64,000 bases of DNA from Hedera helix. Lineage: Eukaryota > Streptophyta > Magnoliopsida > Apiales > Araliaceae. Location of the stretch: contig OX359274.1 of assembly GCA_947179155.2 (NCBI GenBank), positions 42,750,564 through 42,814,563 of the forward strand, in the 5' to 3' direction. The notes beneath the pieces are model-generated. The model was not told the DNA's origin and made no database searches. It was given only the letters and a program-made list of their open reading frames with translations. A program made the translations under genes and the position numbers. Below, piece by piece: positions 11,568 to 24,075 of this stretch (positions are counted from its first letter, which is position 1; every line of letters begins with the position of its first letter).

Positions 11568-14500
11568 GAGAGAGAGAGGTGTTTGGGAGTATATGGGTGA
11601 GATGTGTTGATGCAATGGGTGCTGTGGGAATCTCGTGTTGGGGATACTTTAATATGGAGATTTTCCCCATGGAGATAGGGGTTGCTCCAGGCTAACCAGA
11701 TGTATGAGGCACTTTACTAACTCTATGGATGAGATGAGTTTGGTGGATTTACCCTTGGTGTGAGGCTCTTATTCACATGGTTAGCAGGGGGGTCGGGTGG
11801 GGGTTGAGTCTTTAAAGATGTCGAGGATTGATAGTTTTCTGGTGTCAAACATTGGGAGGATCAGAGGAGTTATTTCCAAATGTTTATTAGATGTGTTTTG
11901 TGAGACCAATCTTCAAGCACGTGCCACTGCTTTTGGGCAGTGTGGGGATACAAGGCGGCAAGGTTCTTTTCCATTTGAAAATATGTGGTTAAAGGTCAAT
12001 GGTTTTGTGGAAATGGTGAAGGGGTTGGTGGCTTGGTTACTCTACGGAGTGCTCTCCTAGTTTTATGCTAGACTGCAAATTGAAACTTCTAAAGAAAGAC
12101 TCAAAGAAACCGAATATAGAGGTGTTTGGGCAAGTAAAGGTAAGAATGAACAGAGCATTAGATGAGATTAAAGCTATTGATGGAAAAATTCACATTTAGT
12201 GTGTAATTGTGTGTTCCCGATCTCTAGGGGAGTTATTTCCTCACCCTTATCTTAACACTTCTACTCCCTTATTCTTTCGTCACAGATACTGCTTGTGGTG
12301 GCCATCTATTATATATATATATTAAGAAAGTAACAAGAGAATATCAGAAGTTGAAAGAATGTACCGATGATGGATACCAAACTGGTCCATGTACGTGATT
12401 GGTTTCTTTACATTAAGCACCATGCCTGGCAAACTGGTCTCATTATTACTTGATCCAATAAGCTCTGCAGAATGCAAATCCACATATAGAATGTTTGTAT
12501 TGGCAGGGAACTCTGCCTGCAAACTTAACACAATGCAGAATTGATGTTGGAGAATATTCTAATAGCATTGCACATGAAAATAAAAATATTACATAGAAAA
12601 ACATGACAAATTACTTGAAGCATCAATATAATTCATATAAAGGATATGAGAAAGCTAAATGGAATATATGGTAGTTTGTACCTAAATATGAACATTGACC
12701 TTGCACCAAGTAATTGAAAGATAACCTACAAGAGACTTGTCAAAAAATCATAATATCAACTCTATTAAGTTGGTGCAACTGAGTTTGTTGACATTCCTCA
12801 AACATTCTCCACTAAACTCCTTTAATGCAATGCAAACATAGAACCTTTACTGAGATTTAGTAATGAGAACTCATTCTGCATGACTCATGAGAACCCTAAA
12901 CTAAGGACTGCCCTTTAGTTAATCTGAAGAGGCAAATAGGGGTAATAACATTTAAGAAACTTTGTACCGGATTAAGTTTTATCTAGCATTTATAGAGTAT
13001 TGTTATAGTATTTCTGTCTATTTTATTTCTGTTATTAGGTTCATGATAGGAAAATTGTTAGATAAAGGGAAAGAGTTTTCATGCAATTATGTTGAGTGAT
13101 GTGACTTTGTTGTTCCGCATATGTTTGTGTAATCTTCTCCTGAAGTAATAGTCTTACTAAATAGTAACTACTAACTAATAATTACATGCTAATTCAAGTC
13201 CTTAAATTTCATAAGGTAACATGCAAATAAATTCAAAAACTCAAAGACTCTTTCGGCAACCAAGTAAAGGTATCCAATCAAAACTTGGGGCCTGACTATG
13301 TAAAAGTTCTAATCAGTAAATAAAGAAATAGCTCCACCTTTTCATTTCATTTATACATGAACTAATATATGGCCATTTAAGCAACCAATTAATTATAAGT
13401 AACAAGGTACTTTACAGCCCAGGTAAGAAAGAATCAGGTGAAACTTTATCTGTTTGGGCTTGTAAATAATAAGTATTAAGGGTTCTTTTCTTAATCTGTC
13501 AATATTGTGTTTATCCCCATAGAGAAGAGATGAGCTAAGACGCAGAAGGTGGTTACAACTTACAAATAGATTGTTTTCCAGACTTCATACTCTTAAATGT
13601 AAAGTGACTACCATATCATGGCATCTTGTTTCTAGCAGAAGGTGGACCTTAGAAAAAAATACAAAATCAAAGCAGCACATGCACTTGTATTCTTTTCAAA
13701 ACGGATGAAATCAAGAACATTCCCGCTGGACATCTATTAGATATCAACTCCCACCCTCTCTAAAAGGTTTTCTCGGCCTTATGTACAGTTTACATCAATA
13801 ATAACAATATACATATATTATGGGAATGATGTCCATCAAGCTGAAAGCATTGAATTGCTAACTAATTAAGGGTGTACTCACGAAGAAAGAATGAAATACT
13901 CACAATTTTATTAAATAAATCTAATTTCTCATATACTCAAATATTCATTATTATTTGAGTCCAGAGATTTTAAATTGATCTAACGAGTTTTCAGCTACTG
14001 TAACTCTACCTTATATAGCTGATTTTCATGATCAGACATGCATTCAAGCCTTGATAATCATTCAGCCCGCCATTCCCAACGGCTCAAATGCATTCCTCCT
14101 ATTACAGGCCTTAAACTAAATGTTGATAGTTCTGCTATTGACTTAAGTAGTCAGCAGGTGGCTGCATTAGAGACTCAGCAGGTATCATTGTTTTAGCATT
14201 CTCATGCAACTTTGGTAGGGCCAATAATATGGAGGTTGAGGCTAAAGCCTTACTCCAGGGCAGGGGCTTCTCATAGACCATAGCTAATAAGTTTGGCATT
14301 ACACTTAATTACATAATTCAGCTTGAAATACTGGCCCACAAATAGTAAGAAGGATTTCCTGAATATCTAATATCCTATGCAATTTACTGATAGGATAACA
14401 ATCTAGATTGAAAATTAGAATCAGGCATGCCAAGCATAACTTTTAAATGTATTCACAATCAATATTAACTGAGCATCAACATCACTTCTCTCATGAAGGA

Positions 14501-17500
14501 TAAAGGAATTAAATAATACCTATATTGAGAAAGAGGTCCATCAATAATTCCAAACTTGTCAAACTCTGTATACTCGATGCATGACAAACCATATGCCCAC
14601 TTCCCATCACCATTCTTTTTCTCAACTAAAACATTTATGCCTTCAGTAGCCCCCGAATTCCGCCTACACGATGCGAACCCCAGTTTCTGTAAGATAAGCA
14701 TTTGACAATTAGTCGTTAGAGCATATGAAAAGAACTTGTGTAATCACTTTGAAAAGAAAAAAAATCAAGAAGCTATCTTCCATTAAGGCAATAAATACAG
14801 TATTAATGTGATCTAATATACCTTACTAAATCACTCTGTTTTTCATTTCTAAGGAAACGTTTTCTTTAAGGAGGATATCTATATGAATTTAAATTTTGGA
14901 AATGCTTCTAAGTTTCCCCCTTAAAAGTCTCAAGAAAGACATGGGACTATCTATCAATAAGAGAGTCAAATCTAACCATGCTAGAGACACTAACATTTGT
15001 TGCTTTTGATCTTTCAATAATAAATTTAGGTAAGCACACATACCATTCAGGACTTCCATACAGTCAAGCTAACAACTGGTACATATGCACGCATATTCAT
15101 AAAATGGCGGCAACTCGTTGAAAAATATTAATTATACATGAAGTCTACCAAAAGCAAATTTGTAAAATATAGTAATAAAATACAATAGAAGTGATCAGAG
15201 ATGCAAGTAAAAGCTTGGGGCAACCACTATGAAGTTGCAGGATTGTTCAAATATGAGTGCAGCCACTTGATTCAAACAATTTAAGATGTTTGATAGGTGA
15301 CCACCCAGTTTAATACTCTCAGTTCCATCCACTAATGGGAAGTTGGGGATCAGCACGGCAATGACCTTTATAAGTAAGTATACTGATAATTGTATATATA
15401 GATATCTCCACAGGTAGGCATGGCAGATTGGCACATCCCTAAAACATGATTGCAAGTGGCTTTTATGACAGAGCTTTTAAAGTGCCTCCAGATGTTGACT
15501 TAGTCAGGTTCCACCCTTTGACTATTACCATGTGATGTAATCCTTTTAGGATGTGTAATTCGCCGATTGATGTTAGGTAATAGAAAGACTTGGTGAATAT
15601 TCAGTTACAAATTATAATGGAAACAGAATAGTATGCATCTGTAATAAATATTTTCCGAAAACCTACCTTCTCATGACGCAATCCAATCCCTGCTAGTGCC
15701 AAGAGGGTCAGATCTGTAGCGGCCACAACATTACTGCAAAGTCGTCAATGTCAGCATATAATCAAAATTTTAAAAAACGCTAGGTAATGAATTCATATGA
15801 CACAATAAGAAATATAATGGGACTATTAAAATATTTGAAGTCAACCTGACTTGTCGGACAGTTGCACCTTTTCTTCTATAATCACGAAAATGTTGGAAAA
15901 TTCCTTTATCATAGGCAAGTTTCCAGATCACACCATGACCGCCAGGCTTGCATACAGGAATGAACTTTCCAGAGACCAGCCACTGGCCATCTTCTGCACT
16001 AACAGCAGGAACAAGAGGCTGCCAATTGGCAAATCATATTTTAAATTACATAACTCTGAATAAACAAACCCTAAAAAACTCACGGATGAACTATAAATGC
16101 CATTGTCATAGTATTCCATATTGGACCTGTTCAAAAAGTTTGAAACTTGATCGGCCTCTTCCGAACCATCTGAGGTTTTCACAAAGTGAAGTGATGTGTT
16201 TATGGTTGTTCTTGGCCGAACTTGTCATAATTGCAACAGGGCTGATACATTGTTTTCCATACAACTTGAAATACAAGAACTCTCTAGCCTTGCAAACAAT
16301 TAAAATACATACATGTAAATTTATCATCCAAAATCTATAACATCAACAAACACTCCTCCATATTGTCAAGCATCAGGGATACATACAAATTTTCTAAGCT
16401 TGACAAAGATTTTATACCTGAAGATCTCTTATAAGACCTTCCAACAGTGTCCGTCCACAATAAGGAAGCATTGCAGCAGGAAGACATTCACCTGTGTTAG
16501 GGTCAATCAAACCAAGCCTATCTGCAGAGCCTCCAAGAGGATAAATTTCTCCCAGGTCCGGCAGGCCCTGAAATTAAATAAAAATAATAATTGATAAATT
16601 AAAATTTTATAATTCCATATTACATGTGCAATATACTTTCTGTTGGAATAAATAACAAAAGCTTAGTGCTAACCTCAATTCCCCATAGAGCTGCTTGAGA
16701 TGCATATTCAGTATCTTCAGAGAGGTCACGTGCATTAGGAGGGTGAATTTCTAGAATTTGGGATTCCATTGATTTTGTTACACGATGGGAGAAATTTAAA
16801 CTCTGTCCTTCATATGTTGATTGAGCAAGAAGCTCCAGAACCATTATCTGATATCTATAACAAAAAGTTTAAGTTCATGGTAAATAAAATTATACCTTAA
16901 AATGCTTGGAATCCGTAGTTAGAACAGTAGTTGAACATATAAAATAGTTATTTTTAGTTTTGATAATTTGAACACAACAATAACTAATATAAAAATATAA
17001 GCTGCAGAGATAAAGCAGACTTGAAATTTTCAGAAAGTTTAGCGGTGACATAATTCAGCATTACTTGTTCCCGACTCAAGACTCGATGCTATACATAGTG
17101 CCAACATACTTCAACCTATACTGTCTTTAATTCAAGAGAAAATGGGGCAAATATCAAGGAAAATAGAACAGCGGGCAGTTGGGGGAAAATTTATCTTCTT
17201 CCCCTTTCTTCTTTAAATGCACCCAATAGTTGCAATTCAGCAAGCATCATACATAATATAGAATATAGATAACAAGCAAGTTGAAATTACATAAAATTCC
17301 AACTGTTACCCGCCTGTCCAATGTCCATACCACCGGACAAATAGATTATGCTGAGTACTTGGTTTAAATAATACACTCTCTCTCTTCCTAAATATAAGAT
17401 CACTTTTGACTTTTTAAAATAGATTTGAGATATTTTCAATTCAAAATTGATATGATTCATTTAACTCTTGAAAACAATAAGCTTGTAATTAATAGTATTT

Positions 17501-18785
17501 TAAGATAGTTAACAATTTTCATGTCTAAAAGTATATGCATACATTAAATTTGGAAATGTCTTAGCTTCAGAACAGGGGGAATTTAGCAAAGACACCAGTT
17601 TCTTGTTATCTATACATTGACCAAAATTTGAAACATAGTTTGAAAAAACTATTATTTTTGTTATAATGCCATGTATTTATCAGAAAGAGGTATCATCTAA
17701 CTGTTCTACTTTCACACTCTTTAGTTGCCTTAATCACTCCATCCATCCTAAATTGGTGTCCCCAAACTAGGTCACCCTAAACTTCAACTTTTGACTTGCG
17801 TGAATATTAGCACTTTGTACTTTATTTTAACCATTAACAATTGGGATAGGGTCCATTAAGGGAGGATAATTTTTGGAATTTAAAAAAACTTGGACATTAG
17901 TTTTAGATTTTCTTTAAAGTCTGTCAAAACTCAAAGACGACAAGTAATATGGGACAAAAAGTACATTAAAAATAATAAACCCATGAGCTCCGATTACTGT
18001 TTGGTAAAGCATTTTGGAAGTATTTTGCTAATAAAATCATTTTTAATGAAGAGTATAACGAGAAAAAATACGAACCCAATAATTCCACCAATGCAATTAT
18101 AGAACTGTTCAATCTCTTCAAGATTCTTCAATAATGATCTTAATGCCTTCATTTCTTCATCCCCAAACCTCACTTCAAATCCCTTCGTCCCAAAACCCTC
18201 ACTCACATCCCATTTATCTATCATCTCTGCTAACGCATAAAGTGCATTCTTCAACGAACTCCTCGCGGACTCGAACTCGACCTCACAATCAACTGAATTC
18301 GAACCCGACCCGAGTACATGCTCTTGCCCCGCGGCAACCACGCATTTGAGCAGAAACAGTTTTAATTCATCCAAATTCAGAGACTCTAAAGCCCTAGAAA
18401 CACCATTTTTATGCGCTTTAAAGAATTTTTTTACTCTGGGATCACGGTCAATTGTTCTGGTTTTGTCCCTCAAGGTCAAACAACTGGAGAGGTGGGAGCG
18501 GAGAGTTTTCAGGCGGGCGATTTCTTTGTTGAAATCGAAGCCGGGAGCTGGTGGCGCGTACTCGACTGGGACGGTGGTGACGCGCGTGATATGAAAACAT
18601 GGAGGTGATGAAAAAAGAGAAGAGGAGAGAGAATTGAGATGTTTGGTAGTGGGTGAAGGGACAAGAGATGATTTGTAGTTGCGGAAGTTGTAGAAGAGAG
18701 AATTAATGGTGGTTTTGGATTGGAAAGTGAAGAGATAATGGTTTTGGCCAAGTGCTGCTGCTGCTCCGGGAGCTGTAGGCGCCAT
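6520..18785 (-). CDS. UGP3: UTP-glucose-1-phosphate uridylyltransferase 3, chloroplastic (UGP3)
   Basis: Seventeen exons read on the minus strand: 18785-18076, 16854-16674, 16567-16418, 16288-16127, 16018-15846, 15733-15667, 14686-14520, 12523-12365, 11068-10977, 10822-10728, 10051-9974, 9772-9677, 9263-9189, 9108-9017, 8883-8721, 8288-8228, 6632-6520. They total 2634 nt, an exact 877-aa frame with GT/AG introns; Arabidopsis UGP3 is similar in length. Residues 1 to about 70 are a Ser-rich transit peptide, followed by PVEYAPPAP. The nucleotide-binding loop LGGSADRLG is at about 308-316. The last exon encodes SGSWFWKYHIEGT, as in the family. The enzyme makes UDP-glucose from UTP and glucose-1-phosphate in the plastid stroma, the first committed step of sulfolipid (SQDG) synthesis. 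Introns hold repeats: (TG)n in the last, a G run and LINE relic in the one at 11069-12364, and two Stowaway-like MITEs in the first. Splice sites are predicted, not confirmed by RNA. Confidence 0.93.
6795..7022. repeat. Direct duplication flanking a truncated Tourist-like MITE end
   Basis: A block of about 70 bp beginning TAAGTACTTTATAAACAAAAG occurs at about 6795-6864 and again at 6953-7022, with roughly ten differences. Between the copies, about 6882-6952 matches the right end of the MITE at 5743-6067: shared GAAGTAGTATTAAATTAA and a terminal ACAAACATGGCC followed by TAA. It lies in the last UGP3 intron. Confidence 0.6.
7176..7263. repeat. (TG)44 microsatellite
   Basis: An uninterrupted TG dinucleotide run of 88 bp in the last intron of UGP3. 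Its length and perfection predict high polymorphism. Alternating purine-pyrimidine tracts can adopt Z-DNA. Confidence 0.97.
11540..11565 (+). repeat. Poly-G run of 26 (poly-C on the UGP3 coding strand)
   Basis: Twenty-six consecutive G bases followed by GA-rich sequence, inside the 1296-bp UGP3 intron 11069-12364. Such a run could form G-quadruplexes on the plus strand. It is also a common site of sequencing length error, so the exact count should be treated with care. Confidence 0.85.
11690..12180 (+). pseudogene. Degenerate LINE retrotransposon ORF2 fragment
   Basis: The plus strand, antisense to UGP3, carries a broken LINE endonuclease-region frame. About 11699-11762 reads a motif like EMSLVDLPLV, then stops. 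From 11797 the frame contains SRIDSFLVS, typical of plant LINE ORF2 (SRLDRFLVS), and at about 11970 FENMWLKVNGF, matching FENMWLK.xGF. Past 12061 a weakly similar Lys-rich stretch continues after stops. Frameshifts and stop codons show it is dead. It sits inside a UGP3 intron. Confidence 0.7.
17372..17585. mobile_element. Stowaway-like MITE remnant in UGP3 intron 1
   Basis: The left side reads CTCTCTCTTCCTAAATATAA after a TA. The right side, on the other strand, reads CCCCCTGTTCTGAAGCTAAG before a TA. The ends resemble the CTCCCTCNGTTCC terminal repeat common in plants. No coding capacity. The ends have diverged, so the boundaries are approximate. Confidence 0.5.
17731..17963. mobile_element. 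Second Stowaway-like MITE in UGP3 intron 1
   Basis: The left end contains CACTCCATCCATCCTAAATT and the right end, on the other strand, TACTTTTTGTCCCATATTAC, an imperfect inverted pair of the Tc1/Mariner-derived Stowaway kind with TA at the edges. About 230 bp, non-coding. Confidence 0.5.
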
Positions 18786-19698
18786 TACTGAGACGGAGAC
18801 AGAAATAAGTGACAGCTGAAAATGAATGGAAATTTATAGAATGGAAAGGAAAAAAGAAATGATAAGAAGAGGAGGAGATTCTGGAAGCATATACCAAAGG
18901 CAGGGGAGAAGGGGGAAGAAGGAAGAGGATATTCGAAAGTATTTTGGTCTTATACAAAATATTTTTCTCACCGTTCCTTCCAAACCTCATCCTCTATTTT
19001 CATACTCTATTGGCTCCCCATATTTTCTCTTTCCTCTGTTGTTTTTCTTGTCCTTTTCTTTTATTCAATATTTGTGTTACCTTGAATAATCCGTAACAAA
19101 AAAAATTTTATGTTTTGCAATTATTTTTCTATATTTGTGATATTTATTAGCTTAAAAATAAATAAGAACATACAAATAAACAAAAGGCCGTACAACATGT
19201 AACCCGAATAACATAGTTTAATCTTTTTTCTAGGCAAAAAGATCACTTCGTATTTTGAAATTATATTTATATGATAGTTTTCTTTAAAATGGGTGGTTAA
19301 ACAAGACTAACCAGGTACTAGGCTTAGGCTATATATTGGACTCGTTAAGTCGTTGACACGTGGCATACCATTATTTTCCACCAACACTTGAAAAACTAGT
19401 TTAATTACCACTAGTATTCATATGATATCCTTCATAGTTTCCACATACTCTCCAGGTGGGGATTGAAGAAAATTCCTTCCGTGTCCACCGGAATATCCAA
19501 ATACTGAGAAAGGGGAAGGGTCTGGTGAGCATCTGTTTTACCCTGTATTGTGCAGCACAAAATCTGTCTACATTTTGAGATTGCAAAAACATCAGAGCCA
19601 ATAATTTTGACACCATGAGAACAAAAAATCTCTTACATTCGGTGTCAACCCAAAGTTGTTGGACATGAAACAAAGTTGAAAATAAATTATTATAGGTT
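18786..19698. other. UGP3 promoter/5' UTR and SAM50 3' flank
   Basis: UGP3 starts leftward at 18785 and SAM50 ends at 19699, so the two genes are head-to-tail on the minus strand about 0.9 kb apart. On the UGP3 sense strand the 18840-18935 block is CT-rich, a common feature of plant 5' UTRs. No TATA box could be assigned with confidence and no further gene was seen. Confidence 0.5.
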
Positions 19699-22170
19699 CT
19701 ATAATGGTGTAGAGAAGCTAAACTGCACGCCACTCTTCCCTCCATCGTGCTCTTGCTTTTTCAGTATATAGCAATAGTTAACCTGATTACGAAACCAATC
19801 CATCAGACATGTTCAGAAATAAATATAGTAAAACAGAAAATAAAGGTCACGGATATATTTTTTTCACAGTAGAGGTCCACACAATATTTTTGTTGGTCTG
19901 TCGGATTCTGGAAAATATGAAAGTTGATACTTATCATGCTCTTACTTATCACCATATATCTACTACTCCTTTTTTTTCACAAATAGTTTCTCTCTCCTAT
20001 TTGCAGTAAAGGGGCTTTGATGAGTTTTGATTTGTTTCAAGGCGATGACCAAACTTAACCCAATGTGAGAAGTTATTATGGTTTGGACAGCTTCAACACC
20101 CAAGGGACTTAGCGGATACTCTCTCCATTTCAAAATTATGGATACATTTTTCTTTTTCATCCGTTCTAAAATTAACAATACATTTCTAGTTTTAGATTAT
20201 AAAGTGAAGTTCCTAGAATGCCATTACTTATAAACTAGGTAGATTGAGTACTATCATATCATCACTCTTGCATTTCTAGCAAATGACCACAAGTACATTA
20301 CAGAAAATGTTAGAGATATGTTATAGAAGATAAAAGTTTTCCTTAAAGTCGTCGTTTTAGAAATGTATCTCTAATTTTGAAACATATGGAGTATTTTCAG
20401 TTGTGAAATCAGTAAATCTCACGGGGGCCTCTCACAATGCTTATGAATATATTGGATCCCATTAATGAGGAATTTGAATTGAGATTAGGGGGATGTAAAG
20501 GGACATACTTGTCTAAGGAGGGCAGATTGGTATTATTAAGAGTATCCTGACCACTCTTCCAGTTTTCCTACTTATTTACTAGAGAGCTGAAAGCACACCC
20601 AATCTTAAACTGAATATGTCCCAAAGAGAAAAGGTTCATGAGCTTATGAAGATGTCTTAAGTTGACTTTAAGAATATCTTAAGTTGACTTTAAAAGGTCA
20701 ATAATGACCCTAAATTTTGAAACAGAGGAAGTATAAATTTTGCTAGACAAATACTGACCTCCATGCGGAATAGTCTGGTTGGTACAATAATCCCAAGTCC
20801 TACTGAGCTTCGGAAAGACTCACGGAATTTCTGGAAAGACAAATCCCGGAATGCATTCTCAGTCAACTTGTTAAGGCTCCCAGCGCAAGCAAATGTATGT
20901 CCATGTATACCTGCTTCTCTGAACACCCTCAATGGTAGATCAAAAGAAAGGTCTGCAAAGGCAGTAACAGCAAGGTCACCTCCTAGAAAATCCCTTCCAG
21001 AAGAAGTGTCAGATCTACCGTCATCAGAACTAACTTCCCTTCTTGGCTCACTAGGCCCCAGCCCCCTTGACTTGAAACCCAATAATGACGTTGGGCCTCC
21101 CAATGCGCAAACTGGAGAAGTATTACCACCCAAGAAGAATCTGTCAGGCAAAGAAGAAGGTGTGTTCAAGAATCCAGTTCCCCATGGAAAAAGAACACCA
21201 CTAGCAACCCCAAAATTCAGTGCAGCATTGTAAAACCCCAAGGGCAAGGCACCCCGAAGATCAAACTCCTGCAGAGTAAATACGAGAACATAATATAATC
21301 AAGAGTACGTTAAAGAGCAGGAACATATAAATAAATTCCGTTTGACAAGAAAAAGGAAGGAACTCAAAGAGTAACTAAAACAAAACATAAATTGATAATT
21401 TCACACTCATGTTGTCAATACAAATGCATCAGTAGATCGGAGCTCGGAACTCTACATTCAAGGTGCTGCATTTACTTTGAGATCCCACTAAAAGTAAGGA
21501 AAAAAGTTTAATTCCTGCCCCCAGTCATCTTATCAGGAGCATGACAGAAAAGGGGCGAGGATGGGTCCAGGCCTAGGTAGAGTAATAACATAAAGTAATT
21601 AAAAATCAATATTTTGAACTTCTTCTACTCTGCATCAGAATAGAAGCTCAAGATCCATGAGGATGTTGACCATTTGAGGAAGGTTTGTAAGGCCATGAGC
21701 CATTAGGCATCACAGTAGTTAAATAAAAGTAAAGGGACTATTTGGTTAGTTGAGGCGGCTTCTAAAAGATAGAGTCGCATGGCTAGTACAATTTTCTTTG
21801 TCCAACTAGAGCTTTTAGCTAATTCTAATCCTAATATAAATAGTAGAATCATGTAATGTCTAAACATAACTTGAATATTATGGATTAGAAATGACTTAGA
21901 CCATTCTCTCTCTCTCTCTATATATATATATAGAGAGAGAGAGAGAGAACGGTTCAAAAGCATACCTCCTTAAATGGCCGTTTATCAAAACGACGTCGTT
22001 TTGACGATTATTTGATGGCATTTTCGTAAATAAAAAAAAACAAGTGGGGCCGTGGAATGTCGCATCATGTCACATTTTCTTTTAATATTATTTTTTTAAA
22101 AAAATAATCTTCAAAACGATGTCGTTTTGATAAAGGTATTTTACTTAAAAGATATATGTTTTAGATCCGT

Positions 22171-22207
<37 letters not shown>

Positions 22208-24027
22208 ATTCTTCTCCAAGTTCTATCTTTTGTGCATTATTCTCCCTCAACTTCTATTTCTATTTTCTAATGTTTAATCTCTGAAATTATAAGAACTACT
22301 ATTATTTGTTGAGAATGCTATTTTGGGTTGAAATCACATCTAGGATCAACAATGATCCTAACCGTTTCACCTTTTAGTTTTTATCCCTCTCTTTTTAAAT
22401 ATTTTCCCCCTTTGTTTTCATTTTTGATTTTTATAGATATGTATGTTTGTTTCTATATGTGTGTTTTCTAAATTTATTTATTTATATCTATTTATATTCT
22501 TTTAATTTAGCTGTTTCATTCTTTTTTTTTTTAGTTTTTATCGTTTAGCTTTGCTTCTGATTTCTCCTATTCTTTCTACTTTTAAGTTTACCTATAGAAT
22601 TCATTTCTAGCCTAAGCTAACTAGTTTGGGATAAAAGGTGCTCTTCAATTGAGTTGATAAAAATGCAAGGGTAAAACAACAAAAATAGAGGAATTACTTT
22701 CTATATTGATCCTTATGTTGATTCAGGAATTTCTATTTTATCATACATTCATTTATACATATAAATAAATAAATATAGTTAATTACATAATTTTGAAGAT
22801 AGAACCAACAACAACGAATGTAACCGTGTTTAAAAGCCAAAAATCTTAAATTGGAAAACAACGTAACAAGTAACAATGTATACATACAAAATGATTAAAT
22901 ATTGTTTTAATAAAATCTGAAAGCATGAAAAACATCTGGTAGATTCCCAATATCCTATAGGAATAAGCACACACTAATACAGATCACAGATGTCCAAGAT
23001 TTTAATAATGAAGTAAACATGCCATAATATGGTGGTTTATTAAATGTACATATATCTGATGAGCATACACACTTGAAGTCAAAAACAGGCAATAAAAAAT
23101 AAAATCAAAAGCAACATTAAAAATGATAATAAAATAATGTAAAAGCTTCAAGGAAGATAATTGACAAAGTACTAGGAAAACAAAAAGGGTAGGTATGAAA
23201 AGTATACTTAACCTGGCGGAAAAAGCGTAAACTCCGATAATCAGGTACAAGGCCACCAAATTGAGAAGCAGCAACAAAAGCATACCCTCGTGTTGGTCTC
23301 ACAAGTGAATTTCTCTTGTCAATCTTAAATGTGTACTTCAGTGCAGAGTTTAAACCATGCCCCAGCTGCCTCCTAACTGATGTGGATGACATTTGCAATG
23401 GATCTGCTAAGGTACGCCAAGAGATATTGTATGCTACATCATGATTTGTGGATGATAGAAGGCCAAGAGACAGGCCAAGTGATTGCTCCTTGTAAGAAGA
23501 GAACTTCAGCCAATCTTGGGAAAGCAAGGATACTCGAGCAATCATAGGAGTAACTAATCCCTTAAATCTGGGCAAGGATACACCAGCACTGACCTCTGAC
23601 ATCTGGTCCCAACCATAAATTAAAGAGCCATCCCAGAGATCTCCGTATCCAAACAAATTTTTTAGCTTGAGTGAACCTTCAAGTGACCAAGATCTAGCCT
23701 ACAAAAGCATTTGAAAATTCAAAATCAGAATAGACACACAATGCTTTATTCATCCATACAAACTACAGAAACAAATCAAAGAGCATGTTTGAACTGCATA
23801 GTTCAGGAAACTATAATATACATGAGCTTTACACTAGAAAGCACGGAAACTTCCCGGAGGGCCATGAATCTGTGTTGGACATGTGTCGGACACAGAATTC
23901 GCTCTGACACACCTCGGACATGCACCCGTGAACTCTTATTTTTTCTTTATTTCGAATCTTGGACACGTCAGGACACGCTAAGGGATACATAGCCGACTGT
24001 GCACTACACAACTATGTATATACATTT

Positions 24028-24075
<48 letters not shown>

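Noticed and set aside
22600..22670. Possible SINE/LINE 3' tail (CTAGTTTGGGATAAAAGG)
   Set aside because: The motif recalls tails of plant retroposons, but no promoter boxes, body or target duplication could be found.
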